The notes beneath the pieces were generated by a model that did no database searches, was not told the origin of the DNA, and saw nothing but the letters and a program-made list of their open reading frames with translations. From assembly GCF_018812025.1 (NCBI RefSeq), contig NC_063050.1:6967694-7031693 (forward strand): DNA of 64,000 nucleotides, given 5' to 3'. The DNA is from Megalobrama amblycephala (taxonomy: Eukaryota > Chordata > Actinopteri > Cypriniformes > Xenocyprididae). A program made the position numbers and the translations under genes. The stretch's first letter is position 1, and every line of letters begins with the position of its first letter. Positions 35,050-47,768 of this stretch are shown one piece after another.

Positions 35050-38000
35050 AGTGCAATATTACTAATTCGTTCCCTCGATTTATAAATCATGCGCATGATT
35101 TATATATCGAGGGAACTAAATAGTATGCTAAATTGTGCGCACGACTTAGCCTACTATTTTTTCATGCATGTAATGTCCAGAGCTCCATAATGACCTGTAG
35201 AAAAACATGCACTATTGTGTATTTTGCTTAGGTGCTTCAGATGGAGTGTCAGTGAAAGAGGGAGATTCAGTCACTCTGAACACAAATGTTCAAACAAAAC
35301 AACAAGAAGATATTAAATGGTATTTCAACAGCATTCGCATCGCTCAGATCAGTGGAGATCTCAGTTATGTCTGTACAGATGTTCAGTGTAATGAAGGTAC
35401 TGAGAGATTCAGAGACAGACTGAAGCTGGATCATCAGACTGGATCTTTGACCATCATGAACATCATAGACACAGACTCTGGAGATTATAAACTAAAGATC
35501 ATCTTCAGCAGCAGCGACAGTGAAAAGATCTTCAGTGTTTCTGTCAGAGGTGAGTCATTAATGAATGTTTAAATTTAGTTTATTTAGTTTTATTTAGTTA
35601 TATGTTTAAAGCACATTGTTGATGTTTATTTTTTACAATGATATTCAGAGTTTTCCTGTATATTGATTAACTTACAGTATAGATACACTCTTTACTGTGT
35701 AGTTTACATCACAGTCTGTTTTGATTTAAAACTTAAACAGTTATATTGGCAAACTTTTAAGTTTTTAGAAGCTGCAGTTGAGCTCTGACAGAGTTGAAAG
35801 TGTCTAATCACTCCATTTCTGATCAGCTTCTGTTATTATGTTTAAATGAGAATTTGATATAAGCAAAGTATGAAATAAATGTTTCTTTTCAGATCTAAAG
35901 TCAACAAAGGGCTTGTTCTGTGGCAGTCGTGTTCACAGTTTATCATGTTGTGAAGTTTTTTTTATTATTATTATTTAAACCACAAAAACATCCTCCAGTA
36001 TCTGTGTTTCAGGTGTTTCTGCTGCTGAACGAGATGAAGTGAAGACAGTGGAGGAGGGAGAATCTGTCACTTTAGATCCTGGTGTAATAAAAAGCCCAAA
36101 TGATGAGATGACGTGGTATTTTAATGAGACTCTCATGGCTGAAATCACTGGAGATGAGAGTAAGATCTGTACAGATGTTCAGTGTAATGAAGGAACTGAG
36201 AGATTCAGAGACAGACTGAAGCTGGATCATCAGACTGGATCTCTGACCATCACAAACACCAGAAACACAGACTCTGGAGAATATAAACTACTGATTATCA
36301 TCAACAACAGCAGCTTCAGCATCAGTAGAGTGAAGAGATTCAGTGTTTCTGTCACTGGTGAGTCAATAATTCAATAATTCAATGCATTTTCCTTTGAGGA
36401 ATTTAAAAAAAACATTTCAATATTTGTTGGGTTGAGGAAAATAACACTGACTATGTTATTAACATGAAAATTGCATAATATCAGCCAGATTTCCTGATAG
36501 CACTGATTCCAGTTGAGCTCAAAGTGCTGATGCTGTTTTAACAACAACAGAAGCCGCCATTTATCAGTTAAATCAATGTCATTCACCTGATGACAAAAGT
36601 ATAAATGAGTAATTATCAGTCACAGTCAAAGATATTGTGAAATACTGAATATATAATCATTCACTCTCCAGTAAAAATGTCTGTCTCCAGCTGTTCCAGG
36701 TTCAGATCTGTCTTCAGGTGCTGTAGCAGGAATAATTGTTGCTGTTCTGTTGGTGTTTGCAACTTCCGCTGTTGCTGTGGTTTACTGTCGCCGCAGGAGC
36801 CGTACAGCAGTACCACAGAATGTAAGTGTTGCAGATCATTTAACAAGATATGAGATTTACTGTTCACACAAAACCTTTAAAAGAACAGTGAATACTTATT
36901 TTTTGTCCTTTATTTTTAACACTACACACTCTTGTATGTGTTAAAACTGACTCAAAATGTGTTAAGTTCTTGCACATCAGTGTGTGAGTTTAGGGACAAC
37001 GCTTGTGTTAATTCTGACACATTCAATGTATTAATGATTTTAACACAGTAAAGCCAAGTTCACACTACAGGACTTTAAACGTCGGCAGATCGCTGTGCTG
37101 TTCAGACTATGTGACTTGCTGTAGAGTCTTGAAGTTGTTATGGTGTTCACACTACGTGACACTACGTAAATGATCTGCAACAGGAGGTTACACACTACAT
37201 GAGCTGACGACAACTCTGTCACCCAACGACTTTAATTGAAAATGGATGTTGGGAGGAAATTAGATTAAATTTTGAATTAAATTAAATTAAAATTAAAATA
37301 ACCCTTTCACACAGAAGTTTAAAACATTCTGGCTGACATCCCAGAGTTAAGGCTGCTGTTATTTTAGAACACTGTATGACAGATTTATCGCTTTTCTCAC
37401 CATGCCATCAACTATCTGATATTCTGATTCTTAAATACGTGCAAGTTTTATAGTTACTTACGCAATGTGTATATGATATGAATAAACATCGGCAAATTAT
37501 ATTTGAATGTATTGTTATTGCTGCTTCCATAGACATCAGTGTATATTTTATTGGCTGTTTCATCATGACACGTGACACCCCAGGATATTGAGTCGGCCGA
37601 CAGTTCCAGATATTTAGCATGCTATAAATTTGTCTGGTGTCTGCAAGGTGTCGGCGACACGTCAGCGAGCCTCTTTGATGTGTTGTTCAGTAGTTCACAC
37701 ATAAAGATTGGTGAGCACTGATCTTTATGCCCAACCTGTCGGCTAACTCGTTAACGTAAAATCCTGTAGTGTAAACTTGGCATAAATGGGTCAGGAAGGT
37801 TAACCAGAGGTGAAGTCAAGACCAGACCCTCCAAGACCGAGACCAAGACCATTCAAGAGGGAAGTTAATGAGATAATTAAGTCATTAATCAAGCACTAGT
37901 GATGAACACCTGCTGTTAACAAGCAAAATCATTGAAGGAAAGAGGAGAACAACAACAAAATAAAACACCTGTGCTACTTCTGAACATGAAGATCAAATTG

Positions 38001-40471
38001 GCAATGGTCTCTTTATCAAGTCCAGTCAAAAAACATCATTTACACATCAGTGCTTGTGTTTTGGGACAACACTTGTGTTCATTTTGACACAACGATTTTA
38101 ACACAGTAAATGTAAAATGTAACGATTTTAACACAGTAAATGTGTCAGAAAGGTGATCTGTTAACAAGCAGAATCACCAAAGGAGAAAATCACAATTTTA
38201 AAGTCGCCATCACTGAGATGAGTGTTTGCTTTAGTTGGGCTCTTGTCCATTGACTTTTTAATATTAGATTTTGTAATAACTGAGTTATAACAGCCAGACA
38301 AGCAAAGAGAAAAGATGATCAGGTGGTGTTGGTTATGTTTTCACATAATCATTATTTTTCCTGAATCACTGAACTCATTTAGAGTCCAATCTCTGAGTTA
38401 GATTTACATTACTTTTTAATATTATTAAAAAGTCAAGGATCAAGAGCCCAACTAAAGTAAACCCTGATCTCCACTATTGTGACTTAAAATTGTGATTTTA
38501 ACAGCAGGTGTTCTTCACTAATGTTCAGTAGTCACACAATTAATTAATTATCTTGATTGAATGGTCTGGTTTTGGTCTTGGAAGGTCTGGTCTCAATCAC
38601 ACCTCTAGTCTTGAATTGTCTTGGTTTTGGAGGTCTGATCTTCATCTCTGAAATCAACACAAAGTTATATAAATATTAACACATTACAGCTGTTCTTGGC
38701 TGCACAGATTGTGTTGATGCTGTGAACAAATACACAGGTTGTGTTAATTTTAAAACTACATATAATATGTGTAACAATTGAATTCTTCCAACACATTTTT
38801 ATGAAATATTGAGACAAAATGTGTAAACTAGAGTGTTACACTTAATGTGTTATTTTTCTACACATTTCTTCTTAGAGTAGATATTCAGCAGTGAGACGTG
38901 TCAAAACAATCAAAAACACAAATAACCCCCAAATTAACTAAATAACAATTCGCATAAAAAACATAAAGTGCAACTTTTGTTACGAAGCAATTGTGAAATT
39001 GAAATGAAAGAGATGTGAAATTGAAATAACAATACTTCATCAGTCAGTATGTGTGTCCAGCAGCTGCTTTAAGTGTAGGGTGCGTTTCAGTTAAATCCTG
39101 TGGAAGTTGAGCTTCACACTTGTGTGGTGCTTTTTGGGATTGTCAGTGGAGTGGAAAACCACGGAAAGTGGCAGAGCGCATGAAAAAGTTTGGGCACATC
39201 TTGACTTTATGCAAATATCAAGTGAAAAACATGATTGGCGGCCAGTTGCTGTGAGGTTCAGGTAGTGATGTCTGTCTAGGGTGTTTAAATATGCAGGTTG
39301 CATGTGCTGGAGTTTATGTGCGTAAATCATATTGTTTTCAGTTGGATGCTTTGCCGTTGTTATATATCAAATATTGCAGGTGGATGTTTTCATTGTGATC
39401 GCACTGGTTCTGGGTTTACAAAAGTTAAGAAAATTGATAGGATATCTTTACTTGGAACAAAGCACTTCCCAGATGTAATTGTGTGAATCTCTGTTGATTA
39501 TATTGTTTGTGTGTTGAAATAAACACAGATTAAACATACTTACATTCATGACCCAAAGCGAAACGTTTTAGCGTTGCCAGCAGCACTGAGTGGAGTTTTG
39601 ATGCTGTGATGGGAATGCACCATTAGAGCACATTTCATCCTAATGGACTGAGGAAGATGTGCCAACTTGCTGTGAGATGTTACTCCACTCTTCACTTTCT
39701 CGACCACACTTCTGATGGTTCATATGGTCACATCAGCTGTCCTTCTGTCTCCTGTAGATCTGATTTAGGTGTCTTTCATTACAGACACTGCAGTTTATTT
39801 CTGCAGTTATTATTTCTGCAGCAGGTCTGTGGCATGTTCACTCAGCTGATCAGAGACCAGAGCATCTGTACATGCTGTTTTTAGTAGAAAGCTCTCTTTG
39901 GTTACTGACTGTTAATTTTCTTTCACCTGTAAACTGTTAGTGTCTTAAGAGCTGTTTTACAGGTGTGTGTGTGCAAAAATTGTTTATGGTTCATTGAACA
40001 AGCAGGAAAATACATTTTAAACACTTTCCAATAAAGATCTGTAAAGCTTATTTGGATTTTACAAAATTATCTCTAAAGCCGCGCACACACTTAACGATTG
40101 TAAGGCCGATCATGAATGTAAATTGATACTTATGACTGATCGCACTCAAACGCATCCAGTCAGAGCCAGTTGTGTTCAGTCTGCGATTACATCAGTATTT
40201 AAATCTGCTTCAGTCGCTGGAAACAATCGCTGTATGTTGAGCACAGTCTTACAATGTTTTAACTAGTCGTTAAATGTGTGCCTGGCTTAAAATGCATTAT
40301 TGTGAAAAAGGTACATTTCTTTTTTTGCTGAGTTTATTTTTTGTGTGCAACTTAAACATCAATCCTCCTCATTATTTTAACTTTTGTGAATGTGTTTTCT
40401 TACAGGAGGATGATGATGGTAACTCACCACCTGATCCAAATGACATTCCTTTGAAGGAGGACACATCCTAA
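32026..40471 (+). CDS. Gene E: tandem-V immunoglobulin receptor, 300 aa
   Basis: Five exons: 32026-32077 (signal peptide MTIFFNVIVVVLYSLGH), 35232-35549 (V1, residues 18-123), 36013-36357 (V2, 124-238), 36700-36821 (TM, about 245-267), 40406-40471 (tail). They sum to 903 nt with no stop until TAA. V1 and V2 each have W-Y-F (strand C), a CTDVQC pair (C65/C70 and C176/C181), the stretch [17 protein letters not shown] and D-S-G-x-Y-K-L, so both are V-type folds with a close-spaced cysteine pair in place of the canonical disulphide. The TM segment runs GAVAGIIVAVLLVFATSAVA and is followed by YCRRR and an acidic tail (EDDDGNSPPDPND) without tyrosines. It probably lacks its own signalling. The TM exon has two possible acceptors nine bases apart (exon start 36691 or 36700), both in frame. 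It converges with gene C and is the paralogue of D. No known orthologue is recognised. Confidence 0.8.
32465..34723. mobile_element. 2.26-kb AACGTT-rich non-autonomous element in gene E intron 1
   Basis: The ends CCCCAGCTAACA and TGTTAGCTGGGG are perfect 12-bp inverted repeats. Both flanking 450-bp arms are full of diverged AACGTT(C) units, mirrored about the middle. The core (32940-34180) resembles the element in intron 4, for example GAGCCCAACTAAAACAAGCG at 33750 against 38449. There is no transposase and I found no target duplication. Confidence 0.6.
36905..38885. mobile_element. Large non-autonomous element in gene E intron 4
   Basis: Both ends carry repeats of an ACACATT / TGTGTTAA type, with the interior GAGTGTTTGCTTTAGTTGGG (38220) partly mirrored at 38445-38470. 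It has no coding capacity. A separate element at 37053-37782 sits inside it. Exact termini are uncertain. Sequence 38886-40070 is non-coding and unassigned. Confidence 0.45.
37053..37782. mobile_element. 730-bp MITE nested in the intron 4 element
   Basis: The left end GCCAAGTTCACACTACAGGA and the right end (mirror of GCCAAGTTTACACTACAGGA) are inverted repeats flanked by TAAA (37049-37052 and 37783-37786). The outer element reads continuously (ACACAGTAAATG) when it is removed, as in the intact copy of that motif at 38111. Confidence 0.65.
40075..40288. mobile_element. Short MITE just before the last exon of gene E
   Basis: AAAGCCGCGCACACACTTAA at the left and the mirror of AAGCCAGGCACACATTTAAC at the right are inverted repeats over about 25 bases. 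The 214-bp element ends about 118 bp before the acceptor of the final exon. Confidence 0.55.
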
Positions 40472-42437
40472 AATCAGCCTCAGGCCGAGACTGCTAGTAA
40501 AACAATCTAACATTATTTATAATTTTGATACTTTGATCGAAAGGGACACAAAGGGAATTAGGAAGTGATGGAGTGAAGAAGATCAGCTGAAACACTCTTC
40601 ACTCACAGAGTGATCCTAAAATTTCAGTAGTCAGTACCAATACCAGTAAAACTGTCACACTTATTATATAGGCTACCAATTTAAATATGACATCAAAAAC
40701 TGATTTTGACATTTAGCCTTAAGCAGTATATGAGAAATAATAAGCAACACGGTACCAGCAATATATCAGCGAGTGCTTGATGTATTTTAAAGCTGCTAAA
40801 GTGACTCAGACAGAAACAGTGACACATCATCATCTCTGTTTCGTGTATTTTGCACTATATAAATGTAATACACTGATCTGGCTTGAAATATCAATCATTA
40901 TATCCACCTGCTTATATCCTCATATATAGAACTGACTGCATTTACACTAATACTGCACCAAGATGGGCATTACACTGGGAAAAATGTTGGTCTTGTTTTT
41001 CATTACATCAAAAAATAAATAAATAAATAGTTCTGCCAGTGGCGTCAGAAAAACTGAATTCAAAAAGAAAACAAATTTATTAACCCATTTGTCAGACATT
41101 TGCCCTTACTTTAAGCATAAAATAATTTAATTTTGATTAATTTTTAATGAACATATCTTGATTTAAGAATGTCACGATAGGGTTGCAAATACAGAAAATC
41201 AAAAGGCAGGATTTCAGCGCAGCAGTATGTTTGTTAATTCTACACAAATCTTCATATACTCAAAAACAGGAAACACTAAGTAATGATGAGAACAAAGGGG
41301 CGAAACACAGGCGGGAAAACTAGAACAAATGAAACGTGCACTAAACAAAAATTCCCCTAAGATTTAGATTTTTGTAGTGGAAAACAAGACAGAATTACAA
41401 AGTAAGAAAATACATTTTTTTCAGTGTATGACCACAAGGGCTCTTTAAGTCTGCACTAATGCTGTGATAGGCGTCGTATTCATACATTAGACGTGGATCA
41501 GCTGAGAATCAGATCAGCTTCAGATTAGTTCTGATCAGATCAGAACTAACGCTACACTCGATTATGTTGCTAATGTTTATAAATCAACTACTAACACAAA
41601 CCCTTCGGTCATCCATCTTCAACAGAAAACACTGGATGACCAACTTTGAATAGCATTACTTTTTATATGTACATCACTACTAAAACCCTTGTGCATTAAT
41701 TTAAATTATAGCTGCAAGCAGTGCTTTAAGGCCTTTATAGCAATGCGTAAAAAGTATTATTTTCTCTTTAGCAAGCATGTAACCACATCATAGAGGGAAA
41801 AGACCATTCACAGCCAATACTGGCAATTTAGGATATGTTTACATGAGAATGATGTACTAAAAACAGAAGACACTGTCAAAACGATATTCTGAGAGATGCA
41901 AGTTTAATCTTATCTTAAAGAAGACCCTTGGCAGATCCCTGATGAAGAGGAAAAAGTTTTTAAAATGCAACAGAAAAGTTATAGAGCCAGGATGTCAAAA
42001 CTTCTCCTGGAGGGCCATTTTCCTGCTGAATTCAGCTCCAACTTGCTGTTTGATTGGGATTGGAGTGAACTCAGTTTTAGTTTATGAAATTAATTTCTAA
42101 AGTTGTGTTCCAAATGATAATAGGTAGATATCTCAATAAATAAATGAATTTTAAAAAACATGCCAAATTTGAGAATTTTGTGGGAAATAATTTCTATTTT
42201 GAAGCCTTACCAACAGAATGAAAGTCTATTAACAAAGACTGCATCATTTTGTAGTTAAATGGCCCTGAGATTAAAAGTGTTTTATTGGGTTTCAATAGGG
42301 ACATTTTTGTTTTTAATGCTCTATGTGTTTTAACTATTTTTGTGTATATAGTGTAAAATAGTTATTAAAGGAAAAAGTGGTGAAATAGTCAAATTTCAAT
42401 AAAAATACACACTGCCAAAATGTATGTAGTCACAGTT
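40472..42437. other. Gene E 3' flank
   Basis: No coding exons. The CCAGCAATATATCAGCGAGTG block at 40756 aligns with 15021 downstream of gene D, so the duplicated unit extends past the stop codons. The remainder is AT-rich and unassigned. Confidence 0.5.
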
Positions 42438-42866
42438 CACTTTAAAAATTGCTGGGTTAAAAACAACTCACGTTGGGTTGAAAATGGACATGTTTGCCCA
42501 ACCTGCTGGGTAGTTTTATTTAAATCAACTGTTGTTTAAAAATCGCTGTATTGCTTGGTTAAAATGAACCCATGTTGGAAAACGAACATGTTAATGTTTA
42601 ATAAAAGAATAATAATGAATAATAATTAAACATTTATTAAATTGTTTATTAATAAATGTTCACATTTTGATCATTATTGTTGCCTCTAGTAATTATGTGA
42701 CTGATTCCTAATTTCCAACCTAATTTGGGTTCATTTAAAGCCTGTCATACAGTAATTTTTAAACAAAAACTGCCCAGCATGTTGGGCAAACGTTTAACCC
42801 AACCACTGGATTTGTCCATTTTCAACCCAACTTGGGTTGTTTTTAACCCAGCATTTTTTTAGAGTG
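42438..42866. mobile_element. Complete palindromic TGGGTT/AACCCA MITE
   Basis: The left arm (CACTTTAAAAATTGCTGGGT) and the right arm (mirror, ending CAGCATTTTTTTAGAGTG) pair over about 170 bases around an AT-rich centre. Partial copies lie at 11340-11420 and 15060-15260. Confidence 0.65.
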
Positions 42867-42995
42867 TTAACACGGGCTGAATGGTCAAAAAAGTGCAAAA
42901 GACTTTAAGGATGCACAACTTTGGCATTAAACCTGAGAAATAGTTAATGTATTGTGTGTCTGGAGGAATGTTACAGCAGTATTTAACATGTATAA

Positions 42996-43110
42996 ACTCT
43001 CAAAAATACTGGGTTGTTTCAACAGTTGGGTTACATTTTTAACCCAACTCTTGGGTCTGTCCATGTTTGACCCAAATCTCAGTTGAAACAACCCAGCATT
43101 TTTGGAGTGT
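42996..43110. repeat. 115-bp foldback MITE
   Basis: ACTCTCAAAAATACTGGGTT at the left mirrors AACCCAGCATTTTTGGAGTG at the right, with AACCCAA-type sequence between. It is a short relative of the element at 42438. Confidence 0.6.
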
Positions 43111-45739
43111 ATTTACCATAATAGTGAGACTGTTTTAAGTCTTCATACATTAGATATTTATCTTCATTGAACGAAACATCTGTGACATTTTATGAGTTGA
43201 TTAGTTCTTTTCATGTTATTTGTTGGTTTGTGAGGAGATGAAGACTGTTGTGTCACCTGTCTTCATCTCAAGTCTCTTTCTCTGTTGTGTTCAGCTGTGA
43301 TTGTCGTGTATTGTATTTAATTATTGTATTTTCTTGATTGTGTTTGAATACCATTACTGTTACCATCACTGAATACCATCACCGATTGCCTTTACTAAAG
43401 AACTCTGCTTTTGACAGCATTATTGTTTTGTTGTTCCCATTTTTATATTTTTCTTTCATCTGGTGCTCATTTTCTTTTATTTTCTGTTAACTTCAAGTGT
43501 CTAGAAGTAAAGCCCGCAACACTATTTTCTTTTCTGAAACAAGAAACTTCAAACATTATGTATTTATGTGACACTGGGGTAAAAGTGAAAATGTGTTGAA
43601 TAAGAGGAATGTGTTGAATGTGTTGAATAAGAGGAAAGAAAACTAGACGGACTTCTGAAAACATATAAATGTATAAACCTCATGATTTGAGTTAAAAGCT
43701 GAAGTAATCAAGAATTCCAGATTTGCTTTTACTTAGTAACAGAGTGTTTGCTGAATTACACACTTGGAGAAGCAATCATATTAGAGAAAAATTATGTAAT
43801 GGATCATGTCACCTTTGTCAGGAACTGTTGTGCTCTTGTTGTTGGGGGGATTCTCCCAATTGTATGGAGTCTGTCTGGAGCGAGCCATATTTTCTGAAAG
43901 TTTTATTGAATCAGTCTGTACCTTTTTGATTCAGTTGTTACACAGCATTAAAAAAACAGTTGTTGCGAATGCAGTAACACATCTGTTTTTCACCTGTAAC
44001 TTTGCATCAGCCTTTATACACATCAATTTTCTTTCTGAAACAAGCAAAAATAACTTAAATGATATATGTATGTTCATGTGATAAATCATTAATAGCATTA
44101 AAAACATCTGATTCATAATAACTGGATTCTTTGAATGTTGACTTATGACACTAGATGGCGCGCTAATGCAGAATATGCATACTGTTTGTAGTGCACACTT
44201 TAGTTTGATGTAGTTTGGGGGAAGCCAGGATAACAGAAAAAGCACGGCTTGACCTAGGTTAATCAGCGCATCCTAGCTCAGTCCATTGCATGTTTGCATA
44301 GATGAGTACGTGCAGCTCTGTCAAGCCAGGTTTAGATAGTTGGGTTTAGTACATGTTCACAGCATTCTTAAACAGACCAAAGAATCAACGAGGCAAAAAA
44401 TGATAAAACCCGTGAGCAACAGCTTCTAATGGAAACATATAATCAGTGTTGCTAACTAATTTACAGAGGAAGTTGCTAAAGGCAGGTCGATTTGTTGCTA
44501 AAAGTTGCTAAATGACGTTGTGATGTCATTGCGTGGTGACGTCATTGTGTATCCATGACGCAAAACTGCGTTTTTGCGTAGTATACGCATAAAAAAATAA
44601 AGTTCATTAGATTTGTTTTATAAAAAATGTTTTATTTGCAAAAATAACAAACATGTTTATGATCAGATATTTGTATTTTTAAATTCAGTTGAATTATTGA
44701 ACAGTTACACATTTTTGAACAATTACATTTTATGTGTTTTCTTATTAACTTATTAATTTTACTAAACTACAGATTGGGCAATTCTAGTTTTAAGCAGTGT
44801 ATTGGTTAGTCGTGTGCTATACTCTAAAATTCTGTAAAAATAGAGCACAATATGAAGGAATTATCCATATTATTTTTTCACAGGTGTTTTACCTGTGTTT
44901 TAAATTATGCATTGCAGGTAATGTCCTGGCAGAAAATTTTCAGTACCTTTTCTGTTTTTCTAAACTGAACAGTACCTAACTGAATAACAATTATAGGTAG
45001 GCCTACAAGATAATAACATGCTCCAAATAACCAGAGCTCCACTGAAACCATCATCATTACAATTCAATGAGCTACTTGCACTACTTCCACTAATTAACAG
45101 TTGTACACTTTTCCTTAAATGTGACCAGTGGACATGCTTGTTACTCCGGAAATTTATCATAAAGATCTATTTTATCTCTCTTGTCTATCTATCCTCTTCT
45201 TAAAGAACAAACATGTCAAGAACATTTTGCAGGCTGGTAAGTGACTTGATTGGTGAAAAGAATTTACAAATTAGGTGAATATTCTCTGCTGATATATTTT
45301 ATTGTCTGTACTGATTTTAGAATTTAAAAAAAGGCTCATATTCATACTGAACCATGACTGTAACACAATGTATTAATCATTGTTACTTTTCAAGTGATAA
45401 CAGCAAAAAAAAAAGAAAAAAAAAAACTTTTCATAAATGTCCAGTACAATACATATTGATCGAGTGAAGTGATGCATGTACACATGAAAGAGTGACATAC
45501 ATGATCCTTTATTAAAGGATATAGGCCAAATCAAAACAAACTGCAATAATTTATGTATTTATCAAAGCTCTGACAGCAATATGAACAGCAGTCTTCATAA
45601 TAACAGTAAAAAAAAAACAGCCATAATTTATATGTAAATGATAGTATCTAGTATTTTAATGCAGGATAATTAAAATGATGCAACATGTTTACAAAAGACC
45701 TATGAAAGCTGAAAACGCTGATTTACAATATTTTTTACG
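43111..45739. other. Intergenic between E and C, mostly unassigned
   Basis: 44020-44210 aligns with 16050-16230 in unit 1. No splice-bounded exons or complete mobile elements are evident in the rest. 44430-44600 resembles a degraded repeat, with repeated GTTGCTAA-type words. Confidence 0.4.
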
Positions 45740-47768
45740 AAAGAAGTCAAAAGATCGGTGTTATAATTTATTGTTGCAATACCTTACAGAGACTAATTTA
45801 AGTAGGCTTGTTCTCACTTCATACCAGTTGGTGGCGGTAATGCACCAGGTCGTTGTTTGCCAACCGCCAATAAACCCTAGAAGAAGCGGAAAATATGACT
45901 CCTGTCCTCTAGTGGTCAAACGCTGTATAAGTTTCACTTTTGAGGGTGTGTATCTGCTTTCTGTGAGTTCCTATAGCCTACATGTAGTGCTGTTTTTAGG
46001 TGTACAGTACAGAAGCATTAGGTGGAGACATACATTTGATGCGGGATGAAATTTACATAAAAGGAAACAGATCAACACACGCAAATATATCGCTTGCTAG
46101 TGCTAGTATTCGTGTTGCGGGTGTATTATAAACAACAGAGGGTCATTTACTGTCACTGCACACGTGTATTAATGTTTTATTATCATGTAGCTTGAGAATC
46201 TCGACTCATTTGATGCTCTTTATTTGACTGAAGGAATGTTTTCATAAACTAGACCACGTGCTGTTTAAGCTGTTGAACTTCAGCTTGTAAACTTTACCAA
46301 TAAGGTTTGAGTCCTGTGTTTCAGACACGAATGAGTCCAATGCTGTTATTACAGATCAGACCTTCTATGTGAAAAGTCCCTCAGACCCACACTGAAGGAG
46401 GGACTCGAGACATTATCATCACAGATGTCAGAGATGAGGCTCTTCTGACCAGTAAACACCCACTCTGAGCACACTAGCATAGGTACTACAATCTACCTAA
46501 ACACTTCATTAACCACTTATTTGATAATGATTTTTTTTCTTCTTAAAAAACAAAAACAAGTTTGTTGGATGACACTCTTTGACCCCATTACTCGTGTTTT
46601 GTTCCCTGATCCTCAGGTGGCTTTACAGAGCTGGAGATGGAGCAGGAACGGATATCTTGAGCAGTCCTCATGTATTTGTGTCTGATCTTTACCATTATCA
46701 GTGGAAACTTAAGGTGAGATTTTCTGTCTGATTATGTTATTGATCTTACACTAAATTTCAACCATTGATTTACCTATAGACAGGAGCCTGTTATTATAAA
46801 ACAAAATAACTTATTGACAACCATCAAACACTAATCATAAATTGTAAATAATTGCATTTATTCTTAAAATAACCCAGTGTGCCAGTGCATGATATAACCT
46901 TTATTAGAAAGAAAAAACATGTATCAAGAATAGTTCTGCTTAGAAATAACTACTGAAACTACACTCTCAGGATGTCACTGAAGGGACTTTCTCAAACATT
47001 CAGGTACTAATAAGGGGTAAATAAAGTACAGTGGTGTACCTGAGAGTGTAGCACTGCTGGATCACTGCATAAGATCAGCATGCCATATATAATATTTACA
47101 TTTTTCACAGTAATATCACTGTTTGACTTGAGAGACCTTTTTGTCAAACATCAAACTAATGAGTTCAGTATTATGTAGTAAAATGGCTTCCCTGTAGAGC
47201 ATAAATCAACAGTTTCATGTGAGTAAAATGCAAAAATCCTTGCAACGACTCTCTGTCCACACAGACTGACACCTCAGACACACTCGCACTGACGCACCTT
47301 TGACACCTCAGTCACACACTCGAACAGACGGGCTATTGACGCCTCAGACACACGCTTACTTTATTGACACCTTCTGACATCAAATGCAAACATCCAGCAG
47401 CAGACTCATTCTCATGCACAAGCTGTTTATCTACCCAACGGATCAAACCACAGTTGTGTACAGATATAAATAAAAGAGACCACGGCACGGTTCACTTTGT
47501 CACCTTTTGATGATTAGTTTAGCAACTATGTTTTGCAAACATGAAAATGTTGCAGCAGACCACATGATTTACATAATCTGATCCCTGCTGTATGTCTTAT
47601 CTATCTCCTGATGTAACATGGTGATTCTCACAATCCCAAATCTCAACCATAGACTCATAAAAATACATAGTATAGTGAATCAGGCTCAAATGGCTCCCCC
47701 GTTGCAGGAGGTTCCCAATGAAAATGATCAAAGAAGGGTTTTGTACTGAAAAAAACCTTGAAGTTTGG
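45740..47768. repeat. Left part of duplicated block downstream of gene C
   Basis: Runs parallel to 16850-19144 in order and orientation, without the MITE at 17535-17804. It includes the exon-like segment 46617-46713 (acceptor CCTCAG, donor AAG|GTGAGA, open frame ending FVSDLYHYQWKLK) and the TGACACCTCAG minisatellite at about 47265-47370. Confidence 0.65.

Noticed and set aside
39091..39330. A 79-residue minus-strand frame in gene E intron 4
   Set aside because: No splice acceptor or donor at its edges, no recognisable domain and no copy in gene D; not supported as a gene.
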